Shown here: positions 32,621 to 41,177 of the stretch, one piece after another
How the letters are laid out: every line of letters begins with the position of its first letter
Position numbering within the stretch: position 1 is the stretch's first letter
Source: Brachybacterium saurashtrense
GTDB lineage: Bacteria; Actinomycetota; Actinomycetes; Actinomycetales; Dermabacteraceae
Assembly: GCF_003355475.1 (NCBI RefSeq)
Contig: NZ_CP031356.1
Location: forward strand, 3,224,001 to 3,288,000
Direction: 5' to 3'
Length of the DNA: 64,000 nucleotides
Made by a program: the position numbers and the translations under genes
The notes under the pieces: model-generated
What the model saw: the letters and a program-made list of their open reading frames with translations, nothing else
Databases searched by the model: none
Told to the model about the DNA's origin: nothing

Positions 32621-33420
32621 AGGTCTCCCGCACCGAGACGACGGTCAACTACGCGATCCTGATCGCCTTCGCCCTGTTCGCGCTCGCGCCCGTGCTCACC
32701 ATCCTGCTCACCTCCGTCTCCGCGCCGCTGGGCCGGCCGGACGGCGTGTACCTCTCCAACTTCGTGGAGGCGTGGACGGTGGGCGGGTTCGGCCGCTCCC
32801 TGGGCAACTCCGCGGTGGTGGCCGTGATCGTGGTGGGACTGGCCACCGTGCTCGCGATCGGTGCCGGCTACGCCTTCGGCACCATGCGGTTCCGCGGCGC
32901 GACCGCGCTGTTCTACCTGTTCCTGGTGGGGATGATGATCCCTGCCGAGGCGACGATCATCCCGCTGTTCTTCGACCTGCGCAGCCTGGGCCTGACCGAC
33001 ACCTACCTCGCGATCGCGATGCCGCAGGTGGCGCAGTCGATCGCCTTCGGCACGTTCTGGCTGCGCGCCCAGTTCCGGGCCCTGCCCACCAGTCTCGTGG
33101 AGGCCGCCGCGCTGGACGGCGCGGGGCCGCTGCAGGCCCTGGTGCGGATCCTCGTGCCCGCCTCCCGGCCCGCGATCGTGACGATGCTGGTGCTGGTGTT
33201 CATGTGGACCTGGAACGAGTTCCTGATCGCCCTGATCATGGCGCCGGGCGGGCGGCTGCGCACCGCCCCGCTGGGCCTGGCCACCTTCCAGGGCCAGTAC
33301 ACCGCCGAGACCGCGCTGCTCGCCGCCGGCGCCGTGATCGTGGCCCTGCCCACCGTGATCCTGTTCCTGTTCCTCCAGCGCCACTTCATCCGCGGAATGC
33401 TCGAAGGAGTCGCCAGGTGA
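32617..33420 (+). CDS. Sugar ABC transporter permease (MalG-type)
   Basis: This 267-residue permease has six transmembrane segments and the EAA loop LVEAAALDGAGPLQALVRIL near residues 162-181. The C-terminal TFQGQYTAETALLAAGAVI and FLQRHFIRGMLEGVAR are standard for the MalG/LacG class. The ATG overlaps the stop of the MalF-type gene (ATGA), and the stop overlaps the start region of the kinase gene, so the four genes form one tightly coupled transcript. Confidence 0.93.
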   Translation: MKVSRTETTVNYAILIAFALFALAPVLTILLTSVSAPLGRPDGVYLSNFVEAWTVGGFGRSLGNSAVVAVIVVGLATVLAIGAGYAFGTMRFRGATALFYLFLVGMMIPAEATIIPLFFDLRSLGLTDTYLAIAMPQVAQSIAFGTFWLRAQFRALPTSLVEAAALDGAGPLQALVRILVPASRPAIVTMLVLVFMWTWNEFLIALIMAPGGRLRTAPLGLATFQGQYTAETALLAAGAVIVALPTVILFLFLQRHFIRGMLEGVAR

Positions 33421-34706
33421 TGACCGACCGCCCCACCGATCCCGCCCCGACCACGCCCGATCCCGGCGCGGCCGCACCGGCCCCCGCCCCGACCACGCCC
33501 GACGGCGGCCCGTCGGCCGGGGGCGCGCCCGGCCCGTCGGCCGCCCACCCCGCCCCGTCGGCCGCCCACCCCGCCGCGGGCGCCTCCACCCCGGCGCCTC
33601 CGGAGGCCGCCGGCTGTCAGGACTGGGACCCGCTGGCCGGGCAGCGCTCCGACGACGACCCGCCGCTGGACGTGCTGCTCTCCGGCACCGTGTTCTTCGA
33701 CATCGTGTTCACCGGGATGGAACGCCTGCCCCGGCCCGGCGAGGAGCTGTGGTCCAAGGGCATGGGCTCCAGCCCCGGCGGGATCGCGAACCTCGCCACC
33801 GCCGCGGCACGGCTGGGCCTGCGCACCGGGCTGGTGGCCGGGTTCGGCGACGACGCCTACGCCGACTGGATGTGGCACACCATGGCGCACGAGGAGGGCA
33901 TCGACCTCACCGCCTCCCGCCGCTTCACCGACTTCCACTCGGCGCTGACCGTCTCCATCGCGGCCGAGGGGGACCGCGCCATGGCCACGCACGGCCATGA
34001 CCTTCCCGTGCCGCTGTCCTCGCTGATCGCCGCCGCGCCCGCCTCCCGCGCCGCGGTGGTGGATCTGGCGGGGGAGACCTCCTGGTGGGCGCAGCTCGCC
34101 CAGCGCGGCGCGCTGATCTTCGCCGACATCGGCTTCGACCCCTCGGGCCGCTGGGACACCGCGGATCTCGCCCCGCTCACGCACTGCCACGCCTTCACCC
34201 CGAACGCGCTGGAGGCGATGAGCTACACCCGCACCGACAGCCCCGACCGGGCGGTGCGGGCGCTCGCCGAACGGGTGCCGCTGGCGGTGGTGACCGACGG
34301 GGCCGACGGCTCCTACGCGATCGACGGCAGCACCGGCGAGGAGGCGTTCTGCCCGGCCGTGCCGGTCACCGCGATCGACACCACCGGCGCCGGGGACGTG
34401 TTCGCCGCGGCGATGGTGCTGGGCACCCTGGCCGAGTGGCCGCTCGACGAGCGGCTGCGCTTCGCCTCGCTGTGCTCCGCGCTCGCGGTGCAGCAGTTCG
34501 GCGGCTCGCTCGCCGCCCCCGGCTGGGGCGACATCACCGACTGGTGGCGCTGCATGAGCCGCGCCGCCGACGACGGCGACCTGCGCGCCGCCTACACCCG
34601 CAGCGGCTACCGCTTCCTCGACGGCGTGGTCCCCGACCACCCCGTGCACGGCCGCCGCCGCGCCCAGGGCACCTTCGCCCTCCGCTCCGACGCCGGGAAG
34701 CACTGA
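33420..34706 (+). CDS. PfkB-family carbohydrate kinase with Pro/Ala-rich N-terminal extension
   Basis: This 428-residue ribokinase-fold kinase starts with an extension of about 80 residues rich in Pro, Ala, Ser and Thr, including a tandem PSAAHPA. The kinase proper begins at VLLSGTVFFDIVFTGMERLP, with WSKGMGSSPGGIANLATAAA, GLVAGFGDDAYADWM and the C-terminal signature AIDTTGAGDVFAAAMVLG containing the catalytic Asp. It likely phosphorylates the sugar imported by the upstream ABC system. Start choice: the ATG at 33420, or the in-frame GTG at 33417 which sits better behind AAGGAG (33404-33409); the difference is one residue. The disordered head is absent from most family members. Confidence 0.88.
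   Translation: MTDRPTDPAPTTPDPGAAAPAPAPTTPDGGPSAGGAPGPSAAHPAPSAAHPAAGASTPAPPEAAGCQDWDPLAGQRSDDDPPLDVLLSGTVFFDIVFTGMERLPRPGEELWSKGMGSSPGGIANLATAAARLGLRTGLVAGFGDDAYADWMWHTMAHEEGIDLTASRRFTDFHSALTVSIAAEGDRAMATHGHDLPVPLSSLIAAAPASRAAVVDLAGETSWWAQLAQRGALIFADIGFDPSGRWDTADLAPLTHCHAFTPNALEAMSYTRTDSPDRAVRALAERVPLAVVTDGADGSYAIDGSTGEEAFCPAVPVTAIDTTGAGDVFAAAMVLGTLAEWPLDERLRFASLCSALAVQQFGGSLAAPGWGDITDWWRCMSRAADDGDLRAAYTRSGYRFLDGVVPDHPVHGRRRAQGTFALRSDAGKH
33533..33574. repeat. Two tandem copies of a 21-bp unit in the kinase gene
   Basis: The 21-bp unit starting CCCGTCGGCCGCCCACC is repeated exactly and in frame, encoding PSAAHPA twice in the N-terminal extension. Each copy contains the iterated 11-mer CCCGTCGGCCG. 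Confidence 0.9.
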
Positions 34707-34737
34707 GAGCTGACCCCGCCCGCAGTAGTCTTCCCGC

Positions 34738-35970
34738 ATGCACGAGACCTCTCTGCTCGTCGAGAACCTGCTGTCGATGTGGTGGCTCGCCCTGGCGGCG
34801 GTGCTGGCGCCCGTCCTGGCGCTGATCACGCGCCGCACCGTCCCGGACGTGGTGTGGCTGCTGGTGCTCGGCATCGTGATCGGCCCCCACGCCCTGGGGC
34901 TGGCCGAGGCCACCGAGGCGGTGGAGTTCCTGCGCGAGCTGGGGCTCGGGTTCCTGTTCCTGCTGGCGGGGTTCGAGGTGAACCTCGCGGACATGCGCAG
35001 CCGCGCCGGGCGCAGCGCCGCGATGACCTGGCTGCTGTGCGCGGTGCTCGGCCTGGGAGCGGGGATCCTGGTGGCCGGCGGGGACTGGCACGTCGCCGCG
35101 GTGCTGGGCATCGCCGCCACCTCCACCGCGCTGGGCACGCTGCTGCCGATCCTCAAGGACTCCGGGGCGCTCGGGGCGCCGCTGGGCCGGGCGGCGATGG
35201 TCCACGGCGCCTACGGCGAGCTGCTGCCCGTGCTCGCGATGTCGCTGCTGCTCACCACCCGGGCCACCGGGCAGGCGGCGGTGGTGCTGGTGCTGTTCGC
35301 GGCCTTGGCGGTGGTGACGGTGCTGCTGCCGGTGCGGCTCTACCGGCGGGTGCCGCTGCTGGGACGCGCCTTCGCCGCGGCCGCGAACTCCACCATGCAG
35401 ACCACCGTGAGGATCACGGTGTGGATCTTGGTCACGCTGATGCTGCTCACCGCCGTGCTCGAGCTCGACGTGGCGCTCGGCGCCTTCGCCGCCGGCCTCC
35501 TCATGCAGGCGGTGCTGCGCAGCCTCGCCCCGGGCCACGTCGGGGAGATCATGCACAAGGTGGAGGTGGTGGGCTTCGGCCTGCTCATCCCGATCTTCTT
35601 CCTCACCAGCGGGATGAGCATCGATGTGGTCGCGGTGCTGGGGGCGTGGCCGCTGCTGCTGGGGTTCCTGGCGATGATCGTGGTGGTGCGCGGCCTGCCG
35701 GTGCTGGCCCGGGAGCTGTGGACCAGCACCGACTCGCAGCTCGCGACGACGCGCGAGAAGGCGGCGCTGGGGCTGTACGCCGCGACGGGGCTGCCGATCA
35801 TCGTGGCCGTCACCCAGATCGCCGCCGGCTCCGGCCTGATCACCACCACCGCCGCCTCGGCGATGGTGATGGCCGGGGCGCTCACCGTGCTGGTGTTCCC
35901 GCTGCTGGCCGCACGCCTCACGCGCGGCCTGGAACCGTCGAAGGAGCCGGCCGACGCCGACGCCGGGTGA
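34738..35970 (+). CDS. Cation/proton antiporter (CPA2/KefB-type)
   Basis: This 410-residue membrane protein has about 12 hydrophobic segments without the C-terminal TrkA-N domain of full-length KefB/KefC. CPA2 features are VVWLLVLGIVIGPHALGLAE in the second segment, ELGLGFLFLLAGFEVNLADM with the half-helix motif, and IAATSTALGTLLPILKDSG in place of the usual transport motif. The later VHGAYGELLPVLAMSLLL carries the acidic residue of the ion path, and a GFGLLIPIFFLTSGM block follows. It probably exchanges Na+ or K+ for protons. It lies 31 bp after the kinase gene but is unrelated in function. Confidence 0.88.
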   Translation: MHETSLLVENLLSMWWLALAAVLAPVLALITRRTVPDVVWLLVLGIVIGPHALGLAEATEAVEFLRELGLGFLFLLAGFEVNLADMRSRAGRSAAMTWLLCAVLGLGAGILVAGGDWHVAAVLGIAATSTALGTLLPILKDSGALGAPLGRAAMVHGAYGELLPVLAMSLLLTTRATGQAAVVLVLFAALAVVTVLLPVRLYRRVPLLGRAFAAAANSTMQTTVRITVWILVTLMLLTAVLELDVALGAFAAGLLMQAVLRSLAPGHVGEIMHKVEVVGFGLLIPIFFLTSGMSIDVVAVLGAWPLLLGFLAMIVVVRGLPVLARELWTSTDSQLATTREKAALGLYAATGLPIIVAVTQIAAGSGLITTTAASAMVMAGALTVLVFPLLAARLTRGLEPSKEPADADAG

Positions 35971-35982
35971 CCCCGCCGCCCG

Positions 35983-36480
35983 CTACCCCGCCGTCACCGC
36001 CTCCTCCAGCGCGGCCAGCGATTCGTCGAGGAAGCTGGGCGGGAACGGCGGCAGGGAGAACTGCTCCCGGAGGAACTCCGGCACCTTGCTCCAGTCGTAG
36101 GTGAGGGTCACACGGGTGCCCTCGCCCTCGGCGGCGAGGTCGTAGCGCCAGGTCCAGCCGGCGCTGCCCAGCTCCCCGTCGGGCCCGTACTGCCCGGGCC
36201 GCCAGGCCACGGTCCGCTCGGGCTCGAGCGCGATCACCTCGTTGTGCATGTCGTAGCGCCCGCCGGCGTTCTCGTGGAACATCTCGATGCCGAACACCTG
36301 CCCCACCTGCGTGAGCGGCGCGGGCTCCGCCTCCAGCGGGCCGCGCACCCAGTCGGTCGGTTCGGTGCGGTGGTGCTGCGCGGGATCGGTGAGCAGGGCG
36401 TACACGGCGCCCGGGGCGGCGGCGACGGTGCGGGAGGCGACGTAGCGGGCCTCCGAGGTCGTGGCGGGCTGCGCGCTCAT
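35983..36480 (-). CDS. SRPBCC-fold protein
   Basis: This 165-residue START/Bet v1-like (SRPBCC) protein begins YVASRTVAAAPGAVYALLTD, followed by GGRYDMHNEVIALEPERTVA and a C-terminal TRVTLTYDWSKVPEFLREQF that closes the helix-grip fold. Such proteins bind hydrophobic ligands or act in stress responses; no catalytic residue is visible. Its ATG overlaps the stop of the DUF899 gene (ATGA), placing it third in a leftward operon. It ends 13 bp from the convergent antiporter stop. Confidence 0.88.
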   Translation of the reverse strand: MSAQPATTSEARYVASRTVAAAPGAVYALLTDPAQHHRTEPTDWVRGPLEAEPAPLTQVGQVFGIEMFHENAGGRYDMHNEVIALEPERTVAWRPGQYGPDGELGSAGWTWRYDLAAEGEGTRVTLTYDWSKVPEFLREQFSLPPFPPSFLDESLAALEEAVTAG

Positions 36481-37175
36481 GCCGTGGCCCCCGTCCCGTA
36501 CAGCGCCGCGACCTCGTCGGAGTCGAGCCACTTGTCGTAGGTGGCGGACTGCGGCCAGCCCTCGGGGGAGTCCTGCCAGTCCTCCTGCCGGCCGTAGGGC
36601 AGCAGGTCCACGAAGGCGAAGGTGTGGCTGAGCTGCTCGGTGCCGCGGCCGTTCGTGTGCCAGGTGCGGAACACCCTCTCCCCGTCGCGCAGGAACACGT
36701 TCACGGCGAAGCCCTCGCCCGGGCCGGCGCCCACGTCGGTCCCGAAGTCGCTGCCGGCGGTGGAGTACCAGTCCATCCGGTTGCCCACCTTCTCGCGGTA
36801 GGCGAGGGCCTCGTCGATCGGGCCCTGGGTGACCACCACGAAGCGGGCGTCGTACTTGTGCAGGAACTCGGTGCGGGTGAACTGGGAGGTGTAGCCCGTG
36901 CAGCCGCCGCACTGCCACTCGGCGCCCGGGGACCACATGTGGTGGTAGGTGATCAGCTGCGTGGCGCCGTCGAACAGGTCCGGCAGGCCCACGGGCCCGT
37001 CGGGGCCCTGCAGCGTGTACTGCGGCATCTCCACCATCGGCAGGCGGCGGCGCTGGGCGGCGATCGCGTCGAGCTCGCGGGTGGCGGCCTTCTCGCGCAC
37101 GCGCAGCGCGTCGAGCTCGCGCCGCCAGGTCTCTGGGTCGGTGACGGGCGGGAGGGCGGGGGCGTGGTCGGTCAT
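36477..37175 (-). CDS. DUF899 family thioredoxin-like protein
   Basis: This 232-residue DUF899 protein has a helical N-terminus ending LPMVEMPQYTLQGPDGPVG, then the thioredoxin-like core with LITYHHMWSP, the cysteine pair in EWQCGGCTGYTSQ (CxxC near 88-91), FVVVTQGPIDEALAYREKVG, and DFGTDVGAGPGEGFAVNVFL. DUF899 proteins resemble peroxiredoxin-type thiol proteins and are often found with SRPBCC and DHFR-like genes in actinobacteria and proteobacteria, as here. A redox or detoxification role is likely but unproven. It starts 1 bp beyond the stop of the DHFR-like gene. Confidence 0.9.
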   Translation of the reverse strand: MTDHAPALPPVTDPETWRRELDALRVREKAATRELDAIAAQRRRLPMVEMPQYTLQGPDGPVGLPDLFDGATQLITYHHMWSPGAEWQCGGCTGYTSQFTRTEFLHKYDARFVVVTQGPIDEALAYREKVGNRMDWYSTAGSDFGTDVGAGPGEGFAVNVFLRDGERVFRTWHTNGRGTEQLSHTFAFVDLLPYGRQEDWQDSPEGWPQSATYDKWLDSDEVAALYGTGATA

Positions 37176-37176
37176 G

Positions 37177-37728
37177 TCAGTCCTTCCTGGGGGTCCATCG
37201 GGTGTAGGTGACGCCGGAGCTGAAGGCGCGGTGCTCGAGGAGGGTGAGGGGCGTGCGGTGGCCGGCGGGGAACAGTCCCCGCCCGCGGCCCTGCACGTAG
37301 GGGTAGGTCCACAGCCGGTACTCGTCCACGAGCCCGGCGGCGATGAGGGTGTGGCACAGCCGGATCGAGCCGGTCAGCGAGATCTCCCCGCCCTGCCCGC
37401 GGGTCAGGTCCCGCACGGCCGGGACCGGGTCGCCGGCCAGGATCGTCGAGCGCTGCCAGGCCGGGTCGGTCATGGTGGAGCTGACCACGTACTTCTCGAT
37501 CGCGTTCAGCTCGTCGGTGATGCCGGTGGTGTCCTCCTCCTGCTGCGGCCAGAAGCCGCGGAAGTCCTCGAAGGTCTGCCGGCCCAGCAGGATCGCGTCG
37601 CAGGCGGCGCTGTCGCGCTGCAGGATCTCGGCCTGATCGGGTGGGGAGTCGGTGGGGTCGAACCAGTCGTCGAGCATCTCGACCGCGCCGTCGACGGTCA
37701 TGTTCTGCGTGATCACCAGGGGTCGCAT
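37177..37728 (-). CDS. Dihydrofolate reductase-like (RibD C-terminal) protein
   Basis: This 183-residue protein of the DHFR/RibD-C superfamily begins RPLVITQNMTVDGAVEM, followed by the NADPH-binding AILLGRQTFEDFRGFWPQQ, KYVVSSTMTDPAWQRSTIL, GGEISLTGSIRLCHTLIAAG and LVDEYRLWTYPYVQGRGRGL. This is the stand-alone reductase subgroup unrelated to folate synthesis. The ATG at 37728 follows GAGGAGG. It is the first gene of the leftward operon facing a TetR gene, with a perfect inverted repeat between the two starts. Confidence 0.92.
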   Translation of the reverse strand: MRPLVITQNMTVDGAVEMLDDWFDPTDSPPDQAEILQRDSAACDAILLGRQTFEDFRGFWPQQEEDTTGITDELNAIEKYVVSSTMTDPAWQRSTILAGDPVPAVRDLTRGQGGEISLTGSIRLCHTLIAAGLVDEYRLWTYPYVQGRGRGLFPAGHRTPLTLLEHRAFSSGVTYTRWTPRKD

Positions 37729-37747
37729 CGGCGCCTCCTCGGGTACC

Positions 37748-37768
37748 GTGGATGTGAACACCATCCAC
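37748..37768. promoter_or_regulatory. Perfect inverted repeat, candidate TetR operator
   Basis: GTGGATG and CATCCAC form a perfect 7-bp inverted repeat around TGAACAC, 20 bp upstream of the DHFR-like gene start and 44 bp upstream of the divergent tetR start. A second partial copy, ATCCACATTGATGTG, overlaps it. This AT-rich patch is the only such sequence between the two genes. Confidence 0.7.
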
Positions 37769-37811
37769 ATTGATGTGCACAAGGTAGACTTCCTGCCCCG
37801 GAGGGTCAAGA

Positions 37812-38477
37812 GTGACCGAGAGATCCCGCCCGTACCACCACGGCGACCTGCGCGCCGCCCTGGTGGACGCGGCGCTGGGGATCGCCCGCATCGGCGGGCC
37901 GTCTGGGGTGTCGCTGCGGGAGGCGACCCGGCGCGCGGGCGTGAGCCCGTCGGCCGCGTACCGGCACTTCGCCGGCCGCTCCCACCTGCTGGACGCCGTG
38001 GCGAGCGAGATCCAGCAGCGCATGGCCGCCCGGATGCGCGAGCGGATGCGCGCCCCGGCGCACGCCGACGCCCAGGAGCAGGCCCTGCAGTCCCTGCGCG
38101 GGGTGGGGCTGGGCTACATCGGCTTCGCCGTGGACGAGCCGGGATGGTTCGAGACCGCGTTCTTCGGCAGCCTGCGCGAGGGGGCGGCGGCGGGGATCGC
38201 CGTGGCGGCAGACGGAGCCGACGGGCCGGTGGCTGCCGAGGGCGACCCGCCCGCGGTGCCGCCGCCGTTCGCCCTGCTGGTGGAGGCGCTGGACGAGTGC
38301 GTGCGCGCCGGCGTGCTCGCCCCGGAGCGACGGCCGGGGGCGGAGTTCGTGTGCTGGTCGGCGGTGCACGGCTGCGCCGAACTGGTGCTGCACGGACCGC
38401 TGCGCGGCGCCGACGAGACCCTGGTGGGCCAGGTCTCGGCCCGGGTGGTGGACGACATCATCGCCGGGGTCCGCTGA
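37812..38477 (+). CDS. TetR/AcrR-family transcriptional regulator
   Basis: This 221-residue repressor begins with GTG. The N-terminal HTH spans about residues 10-58 with HHGDLRAALVDAALGIARIG, VSLREATRRAGVSPSAAYRH and FAGRSHLLDAVA. The C-terminal ligand domain contains GYIGFAVDEPGWFETAFFGS, characteristic of the TetR_C_33-like group. It is divergent from the DHFR-like/DUF899/SRPBCC operon and probably represses it and itself through the intervening inverted repeat. Confidence 0.93.
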   Translation: MTERSRPYHHGDLRAALVDAALGIARIGGPSGVSLREATRRAGVSPSAAYRHFAGRSHLLDAVASEIQQRMAARMRERMRAPAHADAQEQALQSLRGVGLGYIGFAVDEPGWFETAFFGSLREGAAAGIAVAADGADGPVAAEGDPPAVPPPFALLVEALDECVRAGVLAPERRPGAEFVCWSAVHGCAELVLHGPLRGADETLVGQVSARVVDDIIAGVR

Positions 38478-38838
38478 GTCGCGAGGCCGACGGCCGGCGC
38501 GGCCCGCGCCACTGCGAGTGCCCCGCGCCACTGCGACCGGCACGCGCCGCCACGGCCACCCCGCCCCATCACGGCCGCCTCGCCGTCGTCGATGGGGAGT
38601 TCTCCCCGGGGAGAACTCCCCGGGCACTTGGCCCCATCGCGCCGCTGGTCACGGCTTCGTACAGTGATCTCGGCGGGTGCGGGAACCTCCCGAGGGGGAG
38701 CACCGGCACGAGGCTCACGGGCAGCGGGAGCCGCGGGGTCATCGGCGGGGGCCGACGATCCCGCGGCGGGGGACCGCTCCGGAGTGGGCCTCGTGCCCGG
38801 TGCGGGGAGGCGGGCCACGGGCCCGGAGACGCGCGGCG
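38478..38838. other. Gene-free gap between convergent tetR and TSUP genes
   Basis: The 361-bp gap contains a two-copy 14-bp direct repeat (CCCGCGCCACTGCGA words near 38503 and 38524), a 28-bp palindrome at 38594-38621, and otherwise unstructured GC-rich sequence. No open frame in it has coding character. Confidence 0.7.
38594..38621. terminator. 28-bp perfect palindrome, possible bidirectional terminator
   Basis: GGGGAGTTCTCCCC is followed directly by its exact reverse complement GGGGAGAACTCCCC. An outer GATGGGG/CCCCATC pair (from 38591, to 38638) could extend pairing. Each half is itself almost self-complementary, so alternative hairpins exist. It lies between two convergent genes, without a U-run. 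Confidence 0.65.
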
Positions 38839-39576
38839 TCACAGCCGCAGCAGGCCCTGCCCCAGCGAGAGCAGCGCCCCCACCAGCGCGATCATCACCA
38901 CCCAGCGCATCGCCCGCGGGCCGTCCACCCGACGGGCCAGCACCGTGCCGCCTGCGAGGCCCACCACCAGCAGGGCCAGCAGCACCGCCCAGCCCGCGGC
39001 GGGCAGCGAGGGCAGCGACCACTTCGCCACCAGCGCGGCGATGCCGAGCACGGCGAAGTGCAGCTGCGCCGTGGCGGCGAAGCTCCGATGCTCCCAGCGG
39101 GTGGCCAGCGCATAGACCACCAGGCCGGGCCCGCCCACCCCGGCGGTCACGTTCATCAGCCCGGAGGCGAACCCGCCCCCGGCGCCCACCCACAGCGAGT
39201 TCGGCACGTCGAGCCGACGCGCCCCCATCGTGAACAGCAGCCCCGCCAGCACCAGCAGGCTGATCGCGATCGCCAGCACCGGGGCCGGCAGCCACAGCAC
39301 CAGCAGCGCCCCCGGGATCGTGCCCACCAGCCCCGCGGGCACCACCCGCGCGGCCCGGGCCCAGTCCAGGTCACGCCGCACCACGGCCAGGTTCAGCAGC
39401 GCCGCCGCGATCCCGCACACGTTGGTGACCAGGATGCCCTCCACCGGCCCCAGCGCCATCACCAGGAACGGGGAGGACAGCAGCGCGAAGCCCATCCCCG
39501 TGGTGTGCACCGCCACCGCCCCGGCCAGCACGGCCAGCGCGGCCAGGGCCGCCTGCCACCACTGCGGATCAGTCAC
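38839..39576 (-). CDS. TSUP family transporter (TauE/SafE-like)
   Basis: This 245-residue membrane protein has about eight hydrophobic segments and the TSUP helix-break motifs HTTGMGFALLSSPFLVMALG in the first half and GFASGLMNVTAGVGGPGLV in the second. The start is a GTG at 39576. It is of the same size class as the TSUP protein at 25825-26577 but is not closely alike. It follows the M20 amidohydrolase gene on the same strand after 90 bp, so it may export or import an acid produced by that enzyme. Substrate unknown. Confidence 0.88.
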   Translation of the reverse strand: MTDPQWWQAALAALAVLAGAVAVHTTGMGFALLSSPFLVMALGPVEGILVTNVCGIAAALLNLAVVRRDLDWARAARVVPAGLVGTIPGALLVLWLPAPVLAIAISLLVLAGLLFTMGARRLDVPNSLWVGAGGGFASGLMNVTAGVGGPGLVVYALATRWEHRSFAATAQLHFAVLGIAALVAKWSLPSLPAAGWAVLLALLVVGLAGGTVLARRVDGPRAMRWVVMIALVGALLSLGQGLLRL

Positions 39577-39666
39577 GGCGGCCAGCGTACGCGCGGGGGC
39601 GCGGTGCGGCGTGGGGGTCCATCCCGCGGCTCGCCCGACGACCCCTGCCGGCGGCCTGCCGTGGCC

Positions 39667-40893
39667 TCAGCCGGCCCCGCCCAGCCAGGCGAGGGCGGCG
39701 CTCGCCGCGGCCTCGGTGCCGGTGCGCAGCGTGGGCTGCGGGTCCGGGGCGAAGAAGGGGCTGTGGTTCGGGGCGGTCTCGCGCCCCTCCACGTACCCGC
39801 CCAGGCCCCAGTAGCAGTACGGGGCGCCGAAGGCGTCCGGGATCGCGGAGAAATCCTCGGAGGCGGTGACCGGCTCCATGTGCTCCACGCGATCCGCGCC
39901 GAACTGCGCCACGAACGCCTCCCGCACCCGGGCCGTGGCCATCAGATCGTTGTCGGTCATCGGGAAGCGGTGGAAGAGCTCGAACTCCGGCTCGTGCGGG
40001 GAGCGGGCCGCGGTGCACTCGGCACGCATCATCCGCTGCACGCCCTCCACCAGGTGGTCGAGGATCTCCTCGCGGTAGGCGCGGACGTTCAGGGCCAGCT
40101 CCGCCCGGTCCGGGATGATGTTCGCGCTGGTGCCGGCGTGGAGCGCGCCCACGGTGACCACGCCGAACTCCGACGGCGAGATCTCGCGGGACACCAGCGA
40201 CTGGATCCGCCCCACGATCGCGGCGGCCAGCACCACCGGATCCACGCCCAGGTGCGGCATCGAGCCGTGCGAGCCGGCGCCGTGCACCGTCACCCGCATC
40301 GACGCCGAAGAGCTCAGCACCGGCCCCGGCGCCACCGCGACCCTCCCGGCCACGGGGGAGGTGAGCACGTGCTGGCCCAGGCACACCGCGGGCGTCGGCA
40401 CCCTGGCGACCAGGTCGTCCTCCACCATGGCGCGCGCCCCGGCCGCGATCTCCTCCCCGGGCTGGAACAGCGCCACGTACGTGCCGCACCAGTCCTCGCG
40501 ATGCGCGGCCAGCAGCCGCGCCGCCCCCAGGGCCACGGCGGTGTGCACGTCGTGCCCGCAGGCGTGCATCGTGGGCTGGACCTGCCCGTCGGCGTCCTCC
40601 TGGGTGGCGGTGGAGGCGTAGGGCAGGCCGGTGGCCTCCTGCACGGGCAGGCCGTCGATGTCCGCGCGCAGCAGCACCGTGGGCCCCGCGCCGTTCTCCA
40701 GCACGCCCACCACGCCGCCGCCGATCTCGTGCACCTCGTAGCCGTCGCCGGCGAGCTGCGCGGCGACGATGCCGCGGGTGCGCTCCTCCCGCATCGACAG
40801 CTCCGGGTGGCGGTGCAGATCCTCGTACAGCGGCACCTGCCAGGACGCGAGGGCGTCGAGCGCGACGGTCATGGACGCGGGAAGAGCGGTCAC
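39667..40893 (-). CDS. M20 family amidohydrolase
   Basis: This 408-residue metal-dependent amidohydrolase is of the M20D (hippurate / N-acyl-amino-acid hydrolase) type. It has LYEDLHRHPELSMREE, VLLRADIDGLPV, TMHACGHDVHTAVALGAA with metal ligands Cys and His near 111-115, FQPGEEIAAGA with the catalytic Glu, a lid domain containing VHGAGSHGSMPH, and a C-terminal EPVTASEDFSAI with ligand His/Asp equivalents. It probably removes an acyl or aryl group from an amide such as an N-acetyl or indole-acyl amino acid. The GTG start at 40893 follows AGGAGGA. Confidence 0.93.
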   Translation of the reverse strand: MTALPASMTVALDALASWQVPLYEDLHRHPELSMREERTRGIVAAQLAGDGYEVHEIGGGVVGVLENGAGPTVLLRADIDGLPVQEATGLPYASTATQEDADGQVQPTMHACGHDVHTAVALGAARLLAAHREDWCGTYVALFQPGEEIAAGARAMVEDDLVARVPTPAVCLGQHVLTSPVAGRVAVAPGPVLSSSASMRVTVHGAGSHGSMPHLGVDPVVLAAAIVGRIQSLVSREISPSEFGVVTVGALHAGTSANIIPDRAELALNVRAYREEILDHLVEGVQRMMRAECTAARSPHEPEFELFHRFPMTDNDLMATARVREAFVAQFGADRVEHMEPVTASEDFSAIPDAFGAPYCYWGLGGYVEGRETAPNHSPFFAPDPQPTLRTGTEAAASAALAWLGGAG

Positions 40894-41177
40894 GAGAGTC
40901 CTCCTGCGGGGTGGGGTGCCGGAGCCTGCACGGCCCCGGACGGCGGTCTCGCGAGGGTGGTCGGGAGCGCCGCCGCCCTCGAGCGTAGACCCCGGACGAC
41001 GGGCCGTCCCGGGGCTCGTGTGATTCGGCTGACCCCTGCTGTGGGACTCTTCCGCGCGCCCGCGCGAGGACCCTACTCTTGTCGTGCGTACAAAGACGCG
41101 GGATTCAGCGTCTGATCAGGCGGAACTCACCGACCTGACCCGAGCGTGAACCAAGAGCGAGAAGGAGGGACCCAGGC

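Noticed and set aside
33003-35156. Long minus-strand frame opposite the MalG-type permease, PfkB kinase and antiporter
   Set aside because: Antisense to three well-supported genes and of low-complexity Gly/Arg/Val/His composition.
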